This document shows positions 10,075 through 19,353 of a DNA stretch of 64,000 nt, one piece after another (the stretch's first letter is position 1; each line of letters starts with the position of its first letter). Origin of the DNA: Streptococcus parasuis. Its GTDB lineage: Bacteria > Bacillota > Bacilli > Lactobacillales > Streptococcaceae. The DNA lies in NCBI RefSeq assembly GCF_021654455.1, contig NZ_AP024276.1:1116001-1180000 (forward strand), in the 5' to 3' direction. A program made the translations under genes and the position numbers. The notes under the pieces are model-generated. The model was not told the DNA's origin. It worked only from the letters and a program-made list of their open reading frames with translations, and ran no database searches.

Positions 10075-10275
10075 AAGTAACCTAGCTTCACCTATCTGGA
10101 AGATAAGTGAATGTTGGAAATATAGAGAACTGTGTTGGCGTCATTAAGCCGACGATGTTACTCTGTCACTTTCCCATTTCAAGGTAGCAGGCTGAAAAGC
10201 TGCACTTAATCTTTTCACTCATCAAGGCACTTGACAGGGATATTTTTTCATTTTCAAAGAGTATAAATGGTTCCT
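10075..10275. other. Gene-free GC-richer intergenic segment with several stem-loops, possible small RNA
   Basis: The stretch between the hisC terminator and the fruR promoter has no credible ORF. It contains a run of stem-loops: CACCTATCT/AGATAAGTG (10089-10109, one G-U pair), TTGGC/GCCGA, GCAGGCT/AGCTGC, and a long-range TGACAG/CTGTCA pairing. It is richer in G+C than its AT-rich flanks. A weak minus-strand -10 (TATACT near 10258-10263) has no convincing -35. It could be a small RNA or an old repeat. It matches no riboswitch, T-box, SRP or RNase P motif I could recall. Confidence 0.3.
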
Positions 10276-10291
10276 ATTATTTTATTATGAC

Positions 10292-10322
10292 GAAAAAAAA
10301 CGATCCATCAAACGATGAATCA
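10292..10322 (-). terminator. Intrinsic terminator of hisC
   Basis: The stem GATTCATC/GATGGATC is followed on the minus strand by eight T. It separates hisC from the structured segment downstream. Confidence 0.85.
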
Positions 10323-10369
10323 GTCTTATACTTTTTCTCTATATCATTAAATATTAAACAGAAGATCTA

Positions 10370-11434
10370 CTATTCGGCAGTGGCAATGTTACGTATCATT
10401 TCTTTCATCATTTCCATCTCTTCTTTTCTGCCAATAGCCATTCGAATATGGTTGGACAATTTTCCACTTGGATAATACTTAAAATTCCACTCTTTTTCCA
10501 AGGCATATTTATGCAATTCTTGAGCCCATGGTGCAGAAAAAGTTACAAAGTTGGTTTGACTTGCCAGAACACAACAGTTTGGCATTGTTTCCAAAAATTC
10601 AATAAATGTTGCACGACTACTTTTTATTTCCTGGATTTTTTCTTGAACCAAGACAGTATATCCAAGGGCCATTGTCCCTATTTTAGCTGTCAGGTTTGGC
10701 ACACTGTAAGGAGGAATAACCCGATTTAATTCAAAAATAAGTTGCTCGTCTGCAACTGCAAATCCAAGGCGGACACCTGCTAAACCAAAGGCTTTTGATA
10801 AGGTTCGAAGAACAATCAGATTCTTATATTGGTTTATGCGGTTAACAAAACTAGTTGTGTCAGAAAATTCTATGTAAGCTTCATCGATCACGACTAAGCC
10901 ATCAAAATTGCGTATGAGTTCTTCGACCTCTTTTTCATCAAATACCACTGAAGAAGGATTATTCGGATTAGAAAACATAATCATTTTCGCTCCTACAAGG
11001 TTCGCATAAGCTAGTATATCATCAGCTTTCAGACGAAGTGTTTCTCCGTCACTAGGCAATTCATATTGTTTGAATCGGCTACCATGTAACTGATTGTAAA
11101 CTTCATACATAAAGAAATCAGGATCGATAGTTAAAAAGACTTCATCCACTTTCAGAACCCCTGTAATCAGCATATGGATGATGAAATCTGATCCAACCCC
11201 AACCGTCAATTGCTGAGGCTGCACCCCAAGATAGGCCGCATAAGTCTCAATCAATTCAGCATACCGATTATCTCCGTAGAAAGATAACTCACCAGCTGTA
11301 ACAGCCTCCAAGGCCTCCTGTAAGAGAAAAGACCAATCAATCAGTCGATTCTCATTATCACCTAAATTGTACTTTGCCTGACCTGGCAATTTATAGGGCT
11401 CTAAATTTTCTATATCAGTTCTAAATAAGTTCAT
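10370..11434 (-). CDS. hisC: Histidinol-phosphate aminotransferase family (stand-alone)
   Basis: A 354-residue class I/II PLP aminotransferase. The PLP lysine is in TLSKAFGLAGVRLGF (about residue 217), and MFSNPNNPSS and DEAYIEF bind the cofactor. Family members convert imidazole-acetol-phosphate and glutamate to histidinol-phosphate. No other histidine-biosynthesis gene is present in the window and the gene stands alone between two terminators. It may therefore serve as an aromatic aminotransferase instead, which this family can also do. Confidence 0.85.
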   Translation of the reverse strand: MNLFRTDIENLEPYKLPGQAKYNLGDNENRLIDWSFLLQEALEAVTAGELSFYGDNRYAELIETYAAYLGVQPQQLTVGVGSDFIIHMLITGVLKVDEVFLTIDPDFFMYEVYNQLHGSRFKQYELPSDGETLRLKADDILAYANLVGAKMIMFSNPNNPSSVVFDEKEVEELIRNFDGLVVIDEAYIEFSDTTSFVNRINQYKNLIVLRTLSKAFGLAGVRLGFAVADEQLIFELNRVIPPYSVPNLTAKIGTMALGYTVLVQEKIQEIKSSRATFIEFLETMPNCCVLASQTNFVTFSAPWAQELHKYALEKEWNFKYYPSGKLSNHIRMAIGRKEEMEMMKEMIRNIATAE

Positions 11435-11583
11435 TTTTCTCCTACTTTCTATTGTTTTGAACCTATCACATACTTGAGTTCGTTAAAAAGCCTCAGGCCC
11501 TGAAAGAAAATTCTCGACAGTTACTATGATACTCTTCGAATAGTAGCAATGATAGATACAAACAAATAACTGATAAAATATCC

Positions 11584-12927
11584 CTACTGAACCGTTCGTT
11601 TTTCTACAATATGCATACGAATGTTTAAGGAAATACCACAGACAAAAATACCAACTATCAAACCAACCCAGTAAGCCTTAGGCCCTAAATCTGTCGTGCC
11701 TTCTAGTAAATATGCAATTGGAAACGTCAATGACCAAAAAGAAATGAGGCCAAGTAAAAATGGGACAGTTGTGTCTTTGTATCCGCGCAGAATTCCCTGA
11801 ATCGGAGCTGTAAACGCATCTGCTAACTGGAAGAATAAAGCAAAAACTAAAAAATCTGCTGTTAATCGGATAAACTCAGGATCTTGACCATACCAACCCG
11901 CCACCATCTGCCGATTAAAATAGAGGAATGTTAGGGTTAAACCAGCAAATAAAATGGCAGTCAAACGACCGATAACAGCATACTGTCGCGCCGCTTGAGG
12001 CCGGTTTGCACCTATTTCATATGAAATCACAATCGGTAAGGCCATAGAGATACTAACTGGAAAAGCATATAACAAGGTCGCAAAATTCATCGCAGACTGG
12101 TGAGCAGCAATAACCTGAGAAGAAAATTTTGCCATTTGTAAACCGACAACTGCAAAAATAGCAACTTCAGCAAAGACTTGCAAACCAATTGGAAGACCCA
12201 ATTTTAACCCAGCTTTTAAGAGGGGGGATTGAACAGGGCTCCATTTCCACAGTTGATACGAAGCGATACGCTTATTTTTAAGCATGACTAAGATAATGAC
12301 CACTAGGACAGCCCAATAGGCTAAAGCAGTTCCCAACCCAGCTCCTGCCCCGCCCAAAGTCGGGAATCCCAGCTTACCATAAATAAATAGATAATTAAAT
12401 AAGCTATTAAAGGGAACTAGCAATAACATTAAATTCATGGACAAGCGTGTCATCCCTAATGCATCGAAAAATGAACGACAGACACTAAAGAGTAAAAGAG
12501 GCAAAATTCCAATTGAAATATAGTTAAGATACGATTTTGCTATAGACTCTACCTCAGCGTCCAAGTGCAAGAGACCAAGAACCGGAGCCGCAGCAAACTT
12601 TATCAATACAAACAAGATGACTGCCAAACCAAGAGCTAGATAAACAAATTGGTGGAATTCCTCTCTGATTTTATCACGGTTTCCCCGCCCTAAGTGATGA
12701 CCAATAATAGGTACCATAGCGGAAACAATTCCTGTTAGAAAAGAGAAAAACGGATTCCAAAGACTTGTTGCCATAGAAACTCCTGCCAAATCAAGGGTCC
12801 GATATTGACCGGTCATCATAGTATCAATAAAAGATGCAGAAAAATTTGCAAATTGATATATGAGAATGGGGAGAAAAATCTTTAAAAATAGAAGAAACTT
12901 ATCTTTTCGAGTGTGAGTTGGATACAT
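11584..12927 (-). CDS. MATE family efflux transporter
   Basis: A 447-residue integral membrane protein with twelve predicted helices arranged as two homologous halves, typical of Na+ or H+ coupled multidrug exporters of the MATE family. Near the N-terminus are FSASFIDTMMTGQYR and MVPIIGHHLGRG. The second half begins around residue 230 with GLPIGLQVFAEV. It stands alone, with no regulator beside it, and the substrate cannot be deduced. Confidence 0.9.
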   Translation of the reverse strand: MYPTHTRKDKFLLFLKIFLPILIYQFANFSASFIDTMMTGQYRTLDLAGVSMATSLWNPFFSFLTGIVSAMVPIIGHHLGRGNRDKIREEFHQFVYLALGLAVILFVLIKFAAAPVLGLLHLDAEVESIAKSYLNYISIGILPLLLFSVCRSFFDALGMTRLSMNLMLLLVPFNSLFNYLFIYGKLGFPTLGGAGAGLGTALAYWAVLVVIILVMLKNKRIASYQLWKWSPVQSPLLKAGLKLGLPIGLQVFAEVAIFAVVGLQMAKFSSQVIAAHQSAMNFATLLYAFPVSISMALPIVISYEIGANRPQAARQYAVIGRLTAILFAGLTLTFLYFNRQMVAGWYGQDPEFIRLTADFLVFALFFQLADAFTAPIQGILRGYKDTTVPFLLGLISFWSLTFPIAYLLEGTTDLGPKAYWVGLIVGIFVCGISLNIRMHIVEKRTVQ

Positions 12928-13037
12928 AATGATTCCTTTTTCATTCTAAGGCACCTTTTAAATAAATACAATTGACTTGATTATCAAACTGTCAACGGGT
13001 ACCTCTATTATTGTAACAGGACTGAAAGCATTCTGCA

Positions 13038-13066
13038 AACAAAGAAAGGACCTGCATTGCAAGTCC
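13038..13066 (-). terminator. Intrinsic terminator of guaC
   Basis: The stem GGACTTGC/GCAGGTCC around AAT is followed by a T-rich run on the minus strand. Confidence 0.8.
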
Positions 13067-13073
13067 AATGGAA

Positions 13074-14057
13074 TTATAAGGAATCACCGTTCCAAATTGA
13101 ATTTTTTACTACAACATAATCCACATGTTTTAAGCTTGTGAGATCACGTCCACCAGCATAAGAAATAGAAGATTGCAAATCTTGCTCCATTTCAATCAGA
13201 GTATCTTTCAAGTGACCTTTAGCTGGCAATAAAATTTTCTTACCCTCAACGTTTTTATAAGCACCTTTTTGGTATTCAGAAGCAGAACCATAGTACTCTT
13301 TAAACTTCTCACCATCTACTTCAACTGTTTTTCCTGGGCTTTCGATATGTCCTGCAAAAAGCGAACCAATCATGACCATACTTGCCCCGAAACGGATGGA
13401 TTTAGCAATATCTCCGTGGGTACGGATACCGCCGTCCGCAATGATTGGTTTACGAGCTGCTTTTGCACACCAACGTAGGGCAGCCAATTGCCAACCACCT
13501 GTACCAAAACCAGTTTTAACTTTAGTAATACATACCTTCCCTGGGCCGATACCAACTTTTGTGGCATCTGCACCAGCATTTTCCAATTCACGAACTGCTT
13601 CTGGTGTGCCAACATTTCCAGCAATCACAAATGTTTCTGGCAATTCTTTTTTAATATGCTGAATCATATTTATCACACTATCAGCATGACCATGAGCAAT
13701 ATCAATGGTAATAAACTCAGGAGCATCTGCTTTCAAACTGGATACAAAGTCATATTCATATTCTTTTACACCAACAGAGATAGAAGCTATCAAGCCCTGT
13801 TCATGCATGCGTTTGATAAATGGAAGACGGCCAGCTTCATCGAAACGGTGCATAATATAGAAATAACCATCCTTTGCTAACATCTCTGCAACATCTTCAT
13901 CTATTATCGTCTGCATATTGGCCGGAACTACAGGTAACTTAAAGCTGTATTTTCCCAGAGTTACACTCGTATCTGCCTCTGAACGACTATTGATAATACA
14001 TTTATTTGGGATAAGCTGAATATCTTCGTAGTCAAAAATCGGAGTCTCGTTAATCAT
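13074..14057 (-). CDS. guaC: GMP reductase
   Basis: Deaminates GMP reductively to IMP with NADPH, returning guanine nucleotides to the purine pool. The 327-residue protein is a short IMPDH/GMPR barrel without CBS domains. It carries the catalytic cysteine in [15 protein letters not shown] (about residue 177) and the phosphate-binding [21 protein letters not shown] segment (about 205-225). It is a single-gene unit with its own promoter and terminator. Confidence 0.95.
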   Translation of the reverse strand: MINETPIFDYEDIQLIPNKCIINSRSEADTSVTLGKYSFKLPVVPANMQTIIDEDVAEMLAKDGYFYIMHRFDEAGRLPFIKRMHEQGLIASISVGVKEYEYDFVSSLKADAPEFITIDIAHGHADSVINMIQHIKKELPETFVIAGNVGTPEAVRELENAGADATKVGIGPGKVCITKVKTGFGTGGWQLAALRWCAKAARKPIIADGGIRTHGDIAKSIRFGASMVMIGSLFAGHIESPGKTVEVDGEKFKEYYGSASEYQKGAYKNVEGKKILLPAKGHLKDTLIEMEQDLQSSISYAGGRDLTSLKHVDYVVVKNSIWNGDSL

Positions 14058-14104
14058 AATCGCACCTCTATTTTCATATAATTTTCAAAAAAAAACGACA
14101 AATT

Positions 14105-14120
14105 TTCGTAATTAAACGAA
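14105..14120. promoter_or_regulatory. Palindromic operator candidate in the guaC leader
   Basis: An inverted repeat TTCGT-6-ACGAA lies about 12 bases after the guaC -10 box, in the early transcribed region. It does not match the streptococcal PurBox and no purine riboswitch is visible, so the cognate regulator is unknown. Confidence 0.5.
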
Positions 14121-14132
14121 TTCACATGTATT

Positions 14133-14161
14133 ATTATAGCTTATTGTTTGGTTTTTGTCAA
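14133..14161 (-). promoter_or_regulatory. Promoter of guaC
   Basis: Perfect -35 TTGACA (14156-14161) and -10 TATAAT (14133-14138) with a 17-base spacer on the minus strand. Confidence 0.88.
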
Positions 14162-14313
14162 TAACAACCAAGAAAATTGGTTAATCATTCGTATATTCAG
14201 TTGCTTTTTATTTTTCTGATAAATAAGTATAGGGATTGTTCAGATTTTAAGAAAGATTTCTAGTGTTTTCGAAAAAAATATTCTGAATTTACCATTTATT
14301 TCTGTCTCAAAAA

Positions 14314-14346
14314 CGAAAAAAATCTCCAAAAACTGAAGATTTTTTA
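14314..14346 (-). terminator. Intrinsic terminator of nth
   Basis: AAAAAATCT pairs with AGATTTTTT around a T-rich loop. The nth stop codon lies in one arm. Confidence 0.7.
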
Positions 14347-14967
14347 ATCAAATTCATATAATTGCGGATATTTGTGACACTCAGGATTCTTTGGATGGCA
14401 TACTTCTCTTCCAAAATAAATCATCGCCTGATGAGCTGGAAGCCATCGTTCAGGTGGTAAAACCTCCATAACCCGCTTTTCTGTTTCTAAAGGTGTTGCA
14501 GATTTTTTCACAATATCATGGTGTTTGCAGATGCGTCCTACATGGGTATCGACAGCAAACGCTGGAATCCCAAATCCGACACTCAAAACTACGTTAGCAG
14601 TTTTTCGGCCCACACCTGCCAGCGCCTCCAATTCCTCACGTGTTTGAGGAACCACCCCATCATGACGATCCATCAACTGCTGGGCACATTCTTTTAAGAA
14701 CTTTGCCTTATTTCGATACAAACCCAAGCGAGAAATAAAGGGTTCAATATCCTCCACATTCGCAGCTGCCATTGCTTGAGGGGTTGGAAAAACAGCAAAC
14801 AAACCTGGAGTAGCTTTATTTACAGCAGCATCAGTCGTTTGAGCAGAAAGTAGTACAGCGCACAACAATTCGAAATGGTTCCGAAAATCCAAACTAGGTT
14901 TGGCATCAGGATAGAGTGCAATAATTTCTTCAATAACTTTTCTAGCACGTTTTTTTGATAATACCAT
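14344..14967 (-). CDS. nth: Endonuclease III-like DNA glycosylase
   Basis: Excises oxidised pyrimidines and cleaves abasic sites in base-excision repair. The 207-residue protein shows the helix-hairpin-helix LEALAGVGRKTANVVLS (about residues 107-123) with the catalytic lysine, and the active-site aspartate in FAVDTHVGRI (about 134-143). The iron-sulfur ligand pattern of the family (C-x6-C-x2-C-x5-C) is incomplete. Only VCHPKNPEC is present and the last two cysteines are replaced, so the protein probably lacks the 4Fe-4S cluster. Confidence 0.92.
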   Translation of the reverse strand: MVLSKKRARKVIEEIIALYPDAKPSLDFRNHFELLCAVLLSAQTTDAAVNKATPGLFAVFPTPQAMAAANVEDIEPFISRLGLYRNKAKFLKECAQQLMDRHDGVVPQTREELEALAGVGRKTANVVLSVGFGIPAFAVDTHVGRICKHHDIVKKSATPLETEKRVMEVLPPERWLPAHQAMIYFGREVCHPKNPECHKYPQLYEFD

Positions 14968-15056
14968 AAAACCATTATAACATACGATAAATGAGAAACG
15001 AAATCAGAATGCCTAAGGTGTTAACATCCTTTCGATGGAAACTTGATACTAACTAT

Positions 15057-16595
15057 CTAAGCACCTTCCAGTATCTTACGAACAGTGTGAATTTGTGAAA
15101 TTGGAACTGCAACAAGCAAGGAATCACCCATAAAAAGTTGGCTATTTCCTTTCACAATCCTAGACTTTCCGTGATGAATTTGACTGGTAATCAAGCATGA
15201 ATCCGGCAAATATAACTCACTTACAAAGGTTTGATCCAAAGTTTCGTTGACAACAACCTCTATTAAGGTCATATGTTCTTGCTGTTCTACCTCTTCTGGC
15301 AGAATTTTTTCCAACATCGCTTCGTAGACGGGCGCGCCACCTAAGAGGTCCATTATCACATAGGAACTCAAAGCCACCAACCCAATGACCATCAATTGAT
15401 TCAAACTTCCTACCATTTCAGTTACTAAAATAATAGCAGTTAGAGGGGCTTTGGAAATCGCTGAAAAGAAGCCTGCCATCCCTAATACAATAAACAATAG
15501 CATCTGGTCCTGACTGATGAAACCAATATCAAGGAAGAACCGTGCAACAAATAGTCCAAGAAGACTTCCTAAGGTTAATATAGGCAAAAAGATACCCCCT
15601 GGTAGACCAGAACCATAAGAAATCATACTCCATACAAATCGTATTAAAATCAAGATTACTAATGTCAGTAGCCCTTGATCCAAATGTGGAAGCTCTAAAA
15701 TCAAATGATGCCCACCACCTAATAGGTTAGGGAAATAATAACCAATCGGTATGATGAACAAAAAGGCAAATACACTATAATACGGAGCTGGGAGAGGAAT
15801 GATTTTTGCAAGCAGAGTATAGAAAACTTGTATGTTGAGGATAACAACTTCATATACATATCCAGCAAGTCCAAGGAAAATACCAAGTAAGATATAAATC
15901 CAATATTGGTCAAGAGATAAAAGTTGTAAATCTTCCGGCATGTGCAAAACTGGTGTTAATCCAAAAACATGTAAAGAAATAAAGTTTGCAGTGATACTGG
16001 CAGCTAAGGCTGAGACCCAAACCAGCCGTGAAAACTGATGATAGACTTCCTCTACAACAAATAAAAGTCCAGCGATTGGGGCATTGAAAGCTGCTGCCAA
16101 ACCAGCCGCGGCACCACTAGCAATTAAACTCCTTCTTTCCATTTCACTGGATTTAAGAAGAACTGATACACCTTTAGCTGTTACAGCACCTAGTTGAATA
16201 CTGGGACCTTCTCGACCTAGCATTAAGCCTGATGCAATGGATAAAACGCCACCGATAAATTTTTTCCAAAGAACTGACCACCAACTTAAATCCATCAATC
16301 CTTTTAGTTCCGCTTCAACTTGAGGAATTCCGGAACCTTTTGCATTGGGTTCGTCCTTAATCAAGTGGCCAACAAGTAAAGCTATAACCAGATAAAGCCC
16401 TCCAATAAGAAGTAAATAGATTGGATTGTCTGTTGCCAGAGAATAGAGGTGTGTAAAGACAACAAATAGTTTTTCAATGGCTAAACGAAATACAACAACC
16501 ACTAGACCAGCCGCAATACCAACTATACTACCACGCAGAACCGAATATAGGATTGATTGCGAAATAAAACTAACTTCTTTCCGGTGATTTTCCAT
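15057..16595 (-). CDS. ClC-type chloride channel/antiporter with C-terminal TrkA-C domain
   Basis: A 512-residue membrane protein. It has the ClC selectivity signatures GSGIPQVEAEL (about residue 85), GREGPSIQLGA (about 125) and GLPGGIFLPILTLG (about 328), and a cytoplasmic TrkA-C-like tail after residue 430. Family members move Cl- in exchange for H+, or fluoride in related clades. I start at 16595 (MENHRKEV) because AAGGA lies 7 bases upstream. The longer ORF from 16679 adds a stretch with no ribosome-binding site. The glutamate in GREGP favours an exchanger. Confidence 0.9.
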   Translation of the reverse strand: MENHRKEVSFISQSILYSVLRGSIVGIAAGLVVVVFRLAIEKLFVVFTHLYSLATDNPIYLLLIGGLYLVIALLVGHLIKDEPNAKGSGIPQVEAELKGLMDLSWWSVLWKKFIGGVLSIASGLMLGREGPSIQLGAVTAKGVSVLLKSSEMERRSLIASGAAAGLAAAFNAPIAGLLFVVEEVYHQFSRLVWVSALAASITANFISLHVFGLTPVLHMPEDLQLLSLDQYWIYILLGIFLGLAGYVYEVVILNIQVFYTLLAKIIPLPAPYYSVFAFLFIIPIGYYFPNLLGGGHHLILELPHLDQGLLTLVILILIRFVWSMISYGSGLPGGIFLPILTLGSLLGLFVARFFLDIGFISQDQMLLFIVLGMAGFFSAISKAPLTAIILVTEMVGSLNQLMVIGLVALSSYVIMDLLGGAPVYEAMLEKILPEEVEQQEHMTLIEVVVNETLDQTFVSELYLPDSCLITSQIHHGKSRIVKGNSQLFMGDSLLVAVPISQIHTVRKILEGA

Positions 16596-16712
16596 TGGAA
16601 TTCCTTTTCCCTTCTTTCTATAGCATATACACCCAAAAAATAGGAGCAATAAGTACTTAGTAAAGAACCTCACTCCCATTCTTATATTTATGTCGCTACC
16701 TGTCCAATCAAA

Positions 16713-17783
16713 TTATTTACGATACATTTTAAATTGAAGGTACAAATCATTGTAAGTACCAAGTAGTTCTTTTCCTAAATTATCATAAACTTCCATCTGC
16801 TTCATCGTTTCCTCAGAAGGATAGAAAGCTTCATCACTTTGTGTTTCTTCATCCAACATAGCCTTTGCTGCAGGAATTGGAGTGGAATAACCCACGTATT
16901 CTGCATTACGCAATGCATTTTCAGGACTGAGCATGAAACTCATAAAAGCATAGGCGCCATCAATATTTTTAGCTGTTTTGGGAATTACCATATTATCAAA
17001 CCAAAGGTTCGATCCTTTCGATGGCACGACATAGTGAAGATGCTCATTTCCATCCAACATTTCACTAGCTTCACCTGAGAAAGACACCGCAATGGCTGCT
17101 GCATCTTGTATCATATAGCCCTTTATTTCGTCAGCAACAATAGCCTTGATATTTGGTGTCAGGTTGTAGAGATGTTCAGCTGCTTCTTCAATCTCTACAG
17201 GATTTTTAGAATTCAGGCTATAACCCAGGGATTGTAGACCAAAGCCCATAACCTCACGCACGCCATCAATTAACATGATGTTATCACGGTATTCGTCGGA
17301 CCATAGGTCTTCCCACTCTTGAGGAGGATTTTCAACCATAGTATCGTTGTACACAATCCCCAAGGTTCCCCAAAAGTAGGGGATAGAATAGTCATTATTC
17401 TTATCAAAGCTCAATCCCATAAATTGAGGGTCAATATTCTCCAAACCTTCGATTTTAGACTTATCGAGCTTAACCAGCATATTTTCTTCCGTCATTTTGG
17501 AAATCATATACTCTGATGGAACTGCTAAATCGTAGGTTGTTCCGCCCTGCTTGATCTTAGTGTACATGGACTCATTGGAATCAAAAGTCTGATAATCAAC
17601 CTGAATTCCTGTCTCGGCAGTAAATTCATCTAATAATTCGGGATCAATATAATCGCCCCAATTATAGATGACCAATTTATCTGTCGTTCCTTGTGTCGAA
17701 TCGGCTTCTAACTTGTAGCTGATTCCCCATAAAACAAGGATAATAGCTACAATACCTACAAAAAATGAATACAGTCTTTTCAT
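16713..17783 (-). CDS. potD: Spermidine/putrescine ABC transporter, substrate-binding protein
   Basis: Captures polyamines outside the membrane for the PotABC importer. The 356-residue protein begins with a hydrophobic anchor (residues 4-24) without a lipobox cysteine, then LVIYNWGDYIDPELLDEF (about 38-55), the usual start of the mature PotD fold. It ends the murB-potABCD operon and its start overlaps the potC stop by one base. Attachment to the membrane by an uncleaved anchor is inferred. Confidence 0.94.
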   Translation of the reverse strand: MKRLYSFFVGIVAIILVLWGISYKLEADSTQGTTDKLVIYNWGDYIDPELLDEFTAETGIQVDYQTFDSNESMYTKIKQGGTTYDLAVPSEYMISKMTEENMLVKLDKSKIEGLENIDPQFMGLSFDKNNDYSIPYFWGTLGIVYNDTMVENPPQEWEDLWSDEYRDNIMLIDGVREVMGFGLQSLGYSLNSKNPVEIEEAAEHLYNLTPNIKAIVADEIKGYMIQDAAAIAVSFSGEASEMLDGNEHLHYVVPSKGSNLWFDNMVIPKTAKNIDGAYAFMSFMLSPENALRNAEYVGYSTPIPAAKAMLDEETQSDEAFYPSEETMKQMEVYDNLGKELLGTYNDLYLQFKMYRK

Positions 17784-18553
17784 TAGTTGGCCTCCTTTTC
17801 ACGTGAAATGAAATAATAACCCACTACCAATAAGATAGAGAAAAGGAACACAACCGCTGACAAGGCATTGATTTCCAAAGAAATACCTTGTCGAGCCCTT
17901 GAGTAGATTTCAACCGAAAGATTTGAATAGCCATTTCCTGTTACGAAAAAGGTTACAGCAAAGTCATCCAAAGAGTAAGTAAAAGCCATGAAATAACCTG
18001 CGATAATTGCCGGCGTCAGATAAGGCAACATAATTTCTTTCAGCATTTGCGGCTGAGTTGCGCCCAAATCATATGCAGCTGAAATCATATCCGCGTTCAT
18101 TTCTTTCAAACGGGGTAAAACCATCAAGACGACGATTGGAATCGAAAAGGCAATGTGACTGAGTAAGACAGAAACAAACCCCAATTGAAATCCAATCATG
18201 GTAAAGAGAATCAAGAAACTTGCCCCAATCATAACGTCAGGTGCCACCATCAAGATATTATTGATAGACAAGAGGGCATTTTGAAAACGAGGTTTTGCCT
18301 GATAAATATAAATAGCTCCAAATGTCCCAATAATGGTTGCAATCAAAGAACTTAAGAAAGCAAGTAAGAAAGTCTGTGCTAAAATCAGCATCAGTCGGCT
18401 GTCACCAAGCATCGAAGAAAAATGCTCCAAGGTAAAGCCAGTAAAACCATTCATATCTCCACCAGCATTAAAGGCATAGAAAATGAGATAAAAAATGGGT
18501 AAATAAAGCACGAGGAAGGCAATAGTTAAGTAGACATTTGCAAATTTCTTCAT
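17783..18553 (-). CDS. potC: Spermidine/putrescine ABC transporter permease PotC
   Basis: A 256-residue inner-membrane permease with about six helices and the coupling-loop signature ISAAYDLGATQPQMLKEIMLP split over about residues 150-172 (EAA motif). I start at 18553 (MKKFANVY) because GAGGAAG precedes it and the start overlaps the potB stop. The longer reading from 18580 is part of potB. It pairs with PotB to form the channel. Confidence 0.93.
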   Translation of the reverse strand: MKKFANVYLTIAFLVLYLPIFYLIFYAFNAGGDMNGFTGFTLEHFSSMLGDSRLMLILAQTFLLAFLSSLIATIIGTFGAIYIYQAKPRFQNALLSINNILMVAPDVMIGASFLILFTMIGFQLGFVSVLLSHIAFSIPIVVLMVLPRLKEMNADMISAAYDLGATQPQMLKEIMLPYLTPAIIAGYFMAFTYSLDDFAVTFFVTGNGYSNLSVEIYSRARQGISLEINALSAVVFLFSILLVVGYYFISREKEAN

Positions 18554-19353
18554 TATTTCTTCCTCTCTTTCGTCATCCACATAATCAAGAGCATGGCTAA
18601 TATCAAGACCACACCAATGGTTGAACCCATTCCCCAGTTTTGTGTTGTGAGGAAATGCTGTTCGATGGCAGTACCCAAAGTAATCACTCGGTTACCTCCA
18701 ATCAAACGAGTCAACATAAAGAGGCTTAAACTTGGAATGAAAACGGCCTGTACCCCAGAACGGACGCCATTCATAGAGAGAGGAAAAATAACCTTTGAAA
18801 ATGTTTGCCAAGAAGTTGCACCCAAATCACGACTAGCGTTGATGAGATTTTTATCCAAGTCATCCAAAGCGTTAAAGATTGGCAAAATCATAAATGGAAT
18901 CTCAATATAGGCTGCAACAGCAATAAAGGAGAAATCTGTAAAGAGAATTTGTTGAGTCCCTAACCCCAGAAACTCTAAAAATTGATTAATGGAACCATGT
19001 TGACCGAAAATACCGATAAAGGCATAAGCTTTCAGCAAAAGATTGACCCAGGTTGGCAAGATAATCAACATGAGCCAGAGTTGTCGATGCTTGAGCTTGG
19101 TCAAGAAATAGGCAGTCGGATAGGATACCAAAAGAGTGACCAAGGTAATAATACCTGCGTAAAAAATGGAGTTGAAACTCATTCGCAGATAGGTCATATT
19201 GGGTGAATTAAAATAAGTTTGATAGTTAGCCAAAGTGAAATTGCCATGAATATCAAAGAAAGATTTAAAGATAATCAAAGCAACGGGTGCTAGTACAAAG
19301 AGAAAGACCCATAAGGCATAGGGAATTGCAAAAAGCCTAGAGGTTTTCTTCAT
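18553..19353 (-). CDS. potB: Spermidine/putrescine ABC transporter permease PotB
   Basis: A 266-residue permease with six predicted helices and the EAA-loop [20 protein letters not shown] (about residues 172-191). The start at 19353 (MKKTSRLF) is chosen for the strong GAGGAGG seven bases before it. This site lies inside the end of potA, giving a 17-base overlap and probable translational coupling. Confidence 0.93.
   Translation of the reverse strand: MKKTSRLFAIPYALWVFLFVLAPVALIIFKSFFDIHGNFTLANYQTYFNSPNMTYLRMSFNSIFYAGIITLVTLLVSYPTAYFLTKLKHRQLWLMLIILPTWVNLLLKAYAFIGIFGQHGSINQFLEFLGLGTQQILFTDFSFIAVAAYIEIPFMILPIFNALDDLDKNLINASRDLGATSWQTFSKVIFPLSMNGVRSGVQAVFIPSLSLFMLTRLIGGNRVITLGTAIEQHFLTTQNWGMGSTIGVVLILAMLLIMWMTKERKK

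Noticed and set aside
10075..10275. Riboswitch, T-box or 6S/SRP RNA
   Set aside because: None of the conserved cores I know is present and no adjacent gene would be controlled, since hisC is upstream with its own terminator and fruR has its own promoter.
14105..14120. PurR PurBox upstream of guaC
   Set aside because: The palindrome lacks the CCGAAC core of the streptococcal PurBox.
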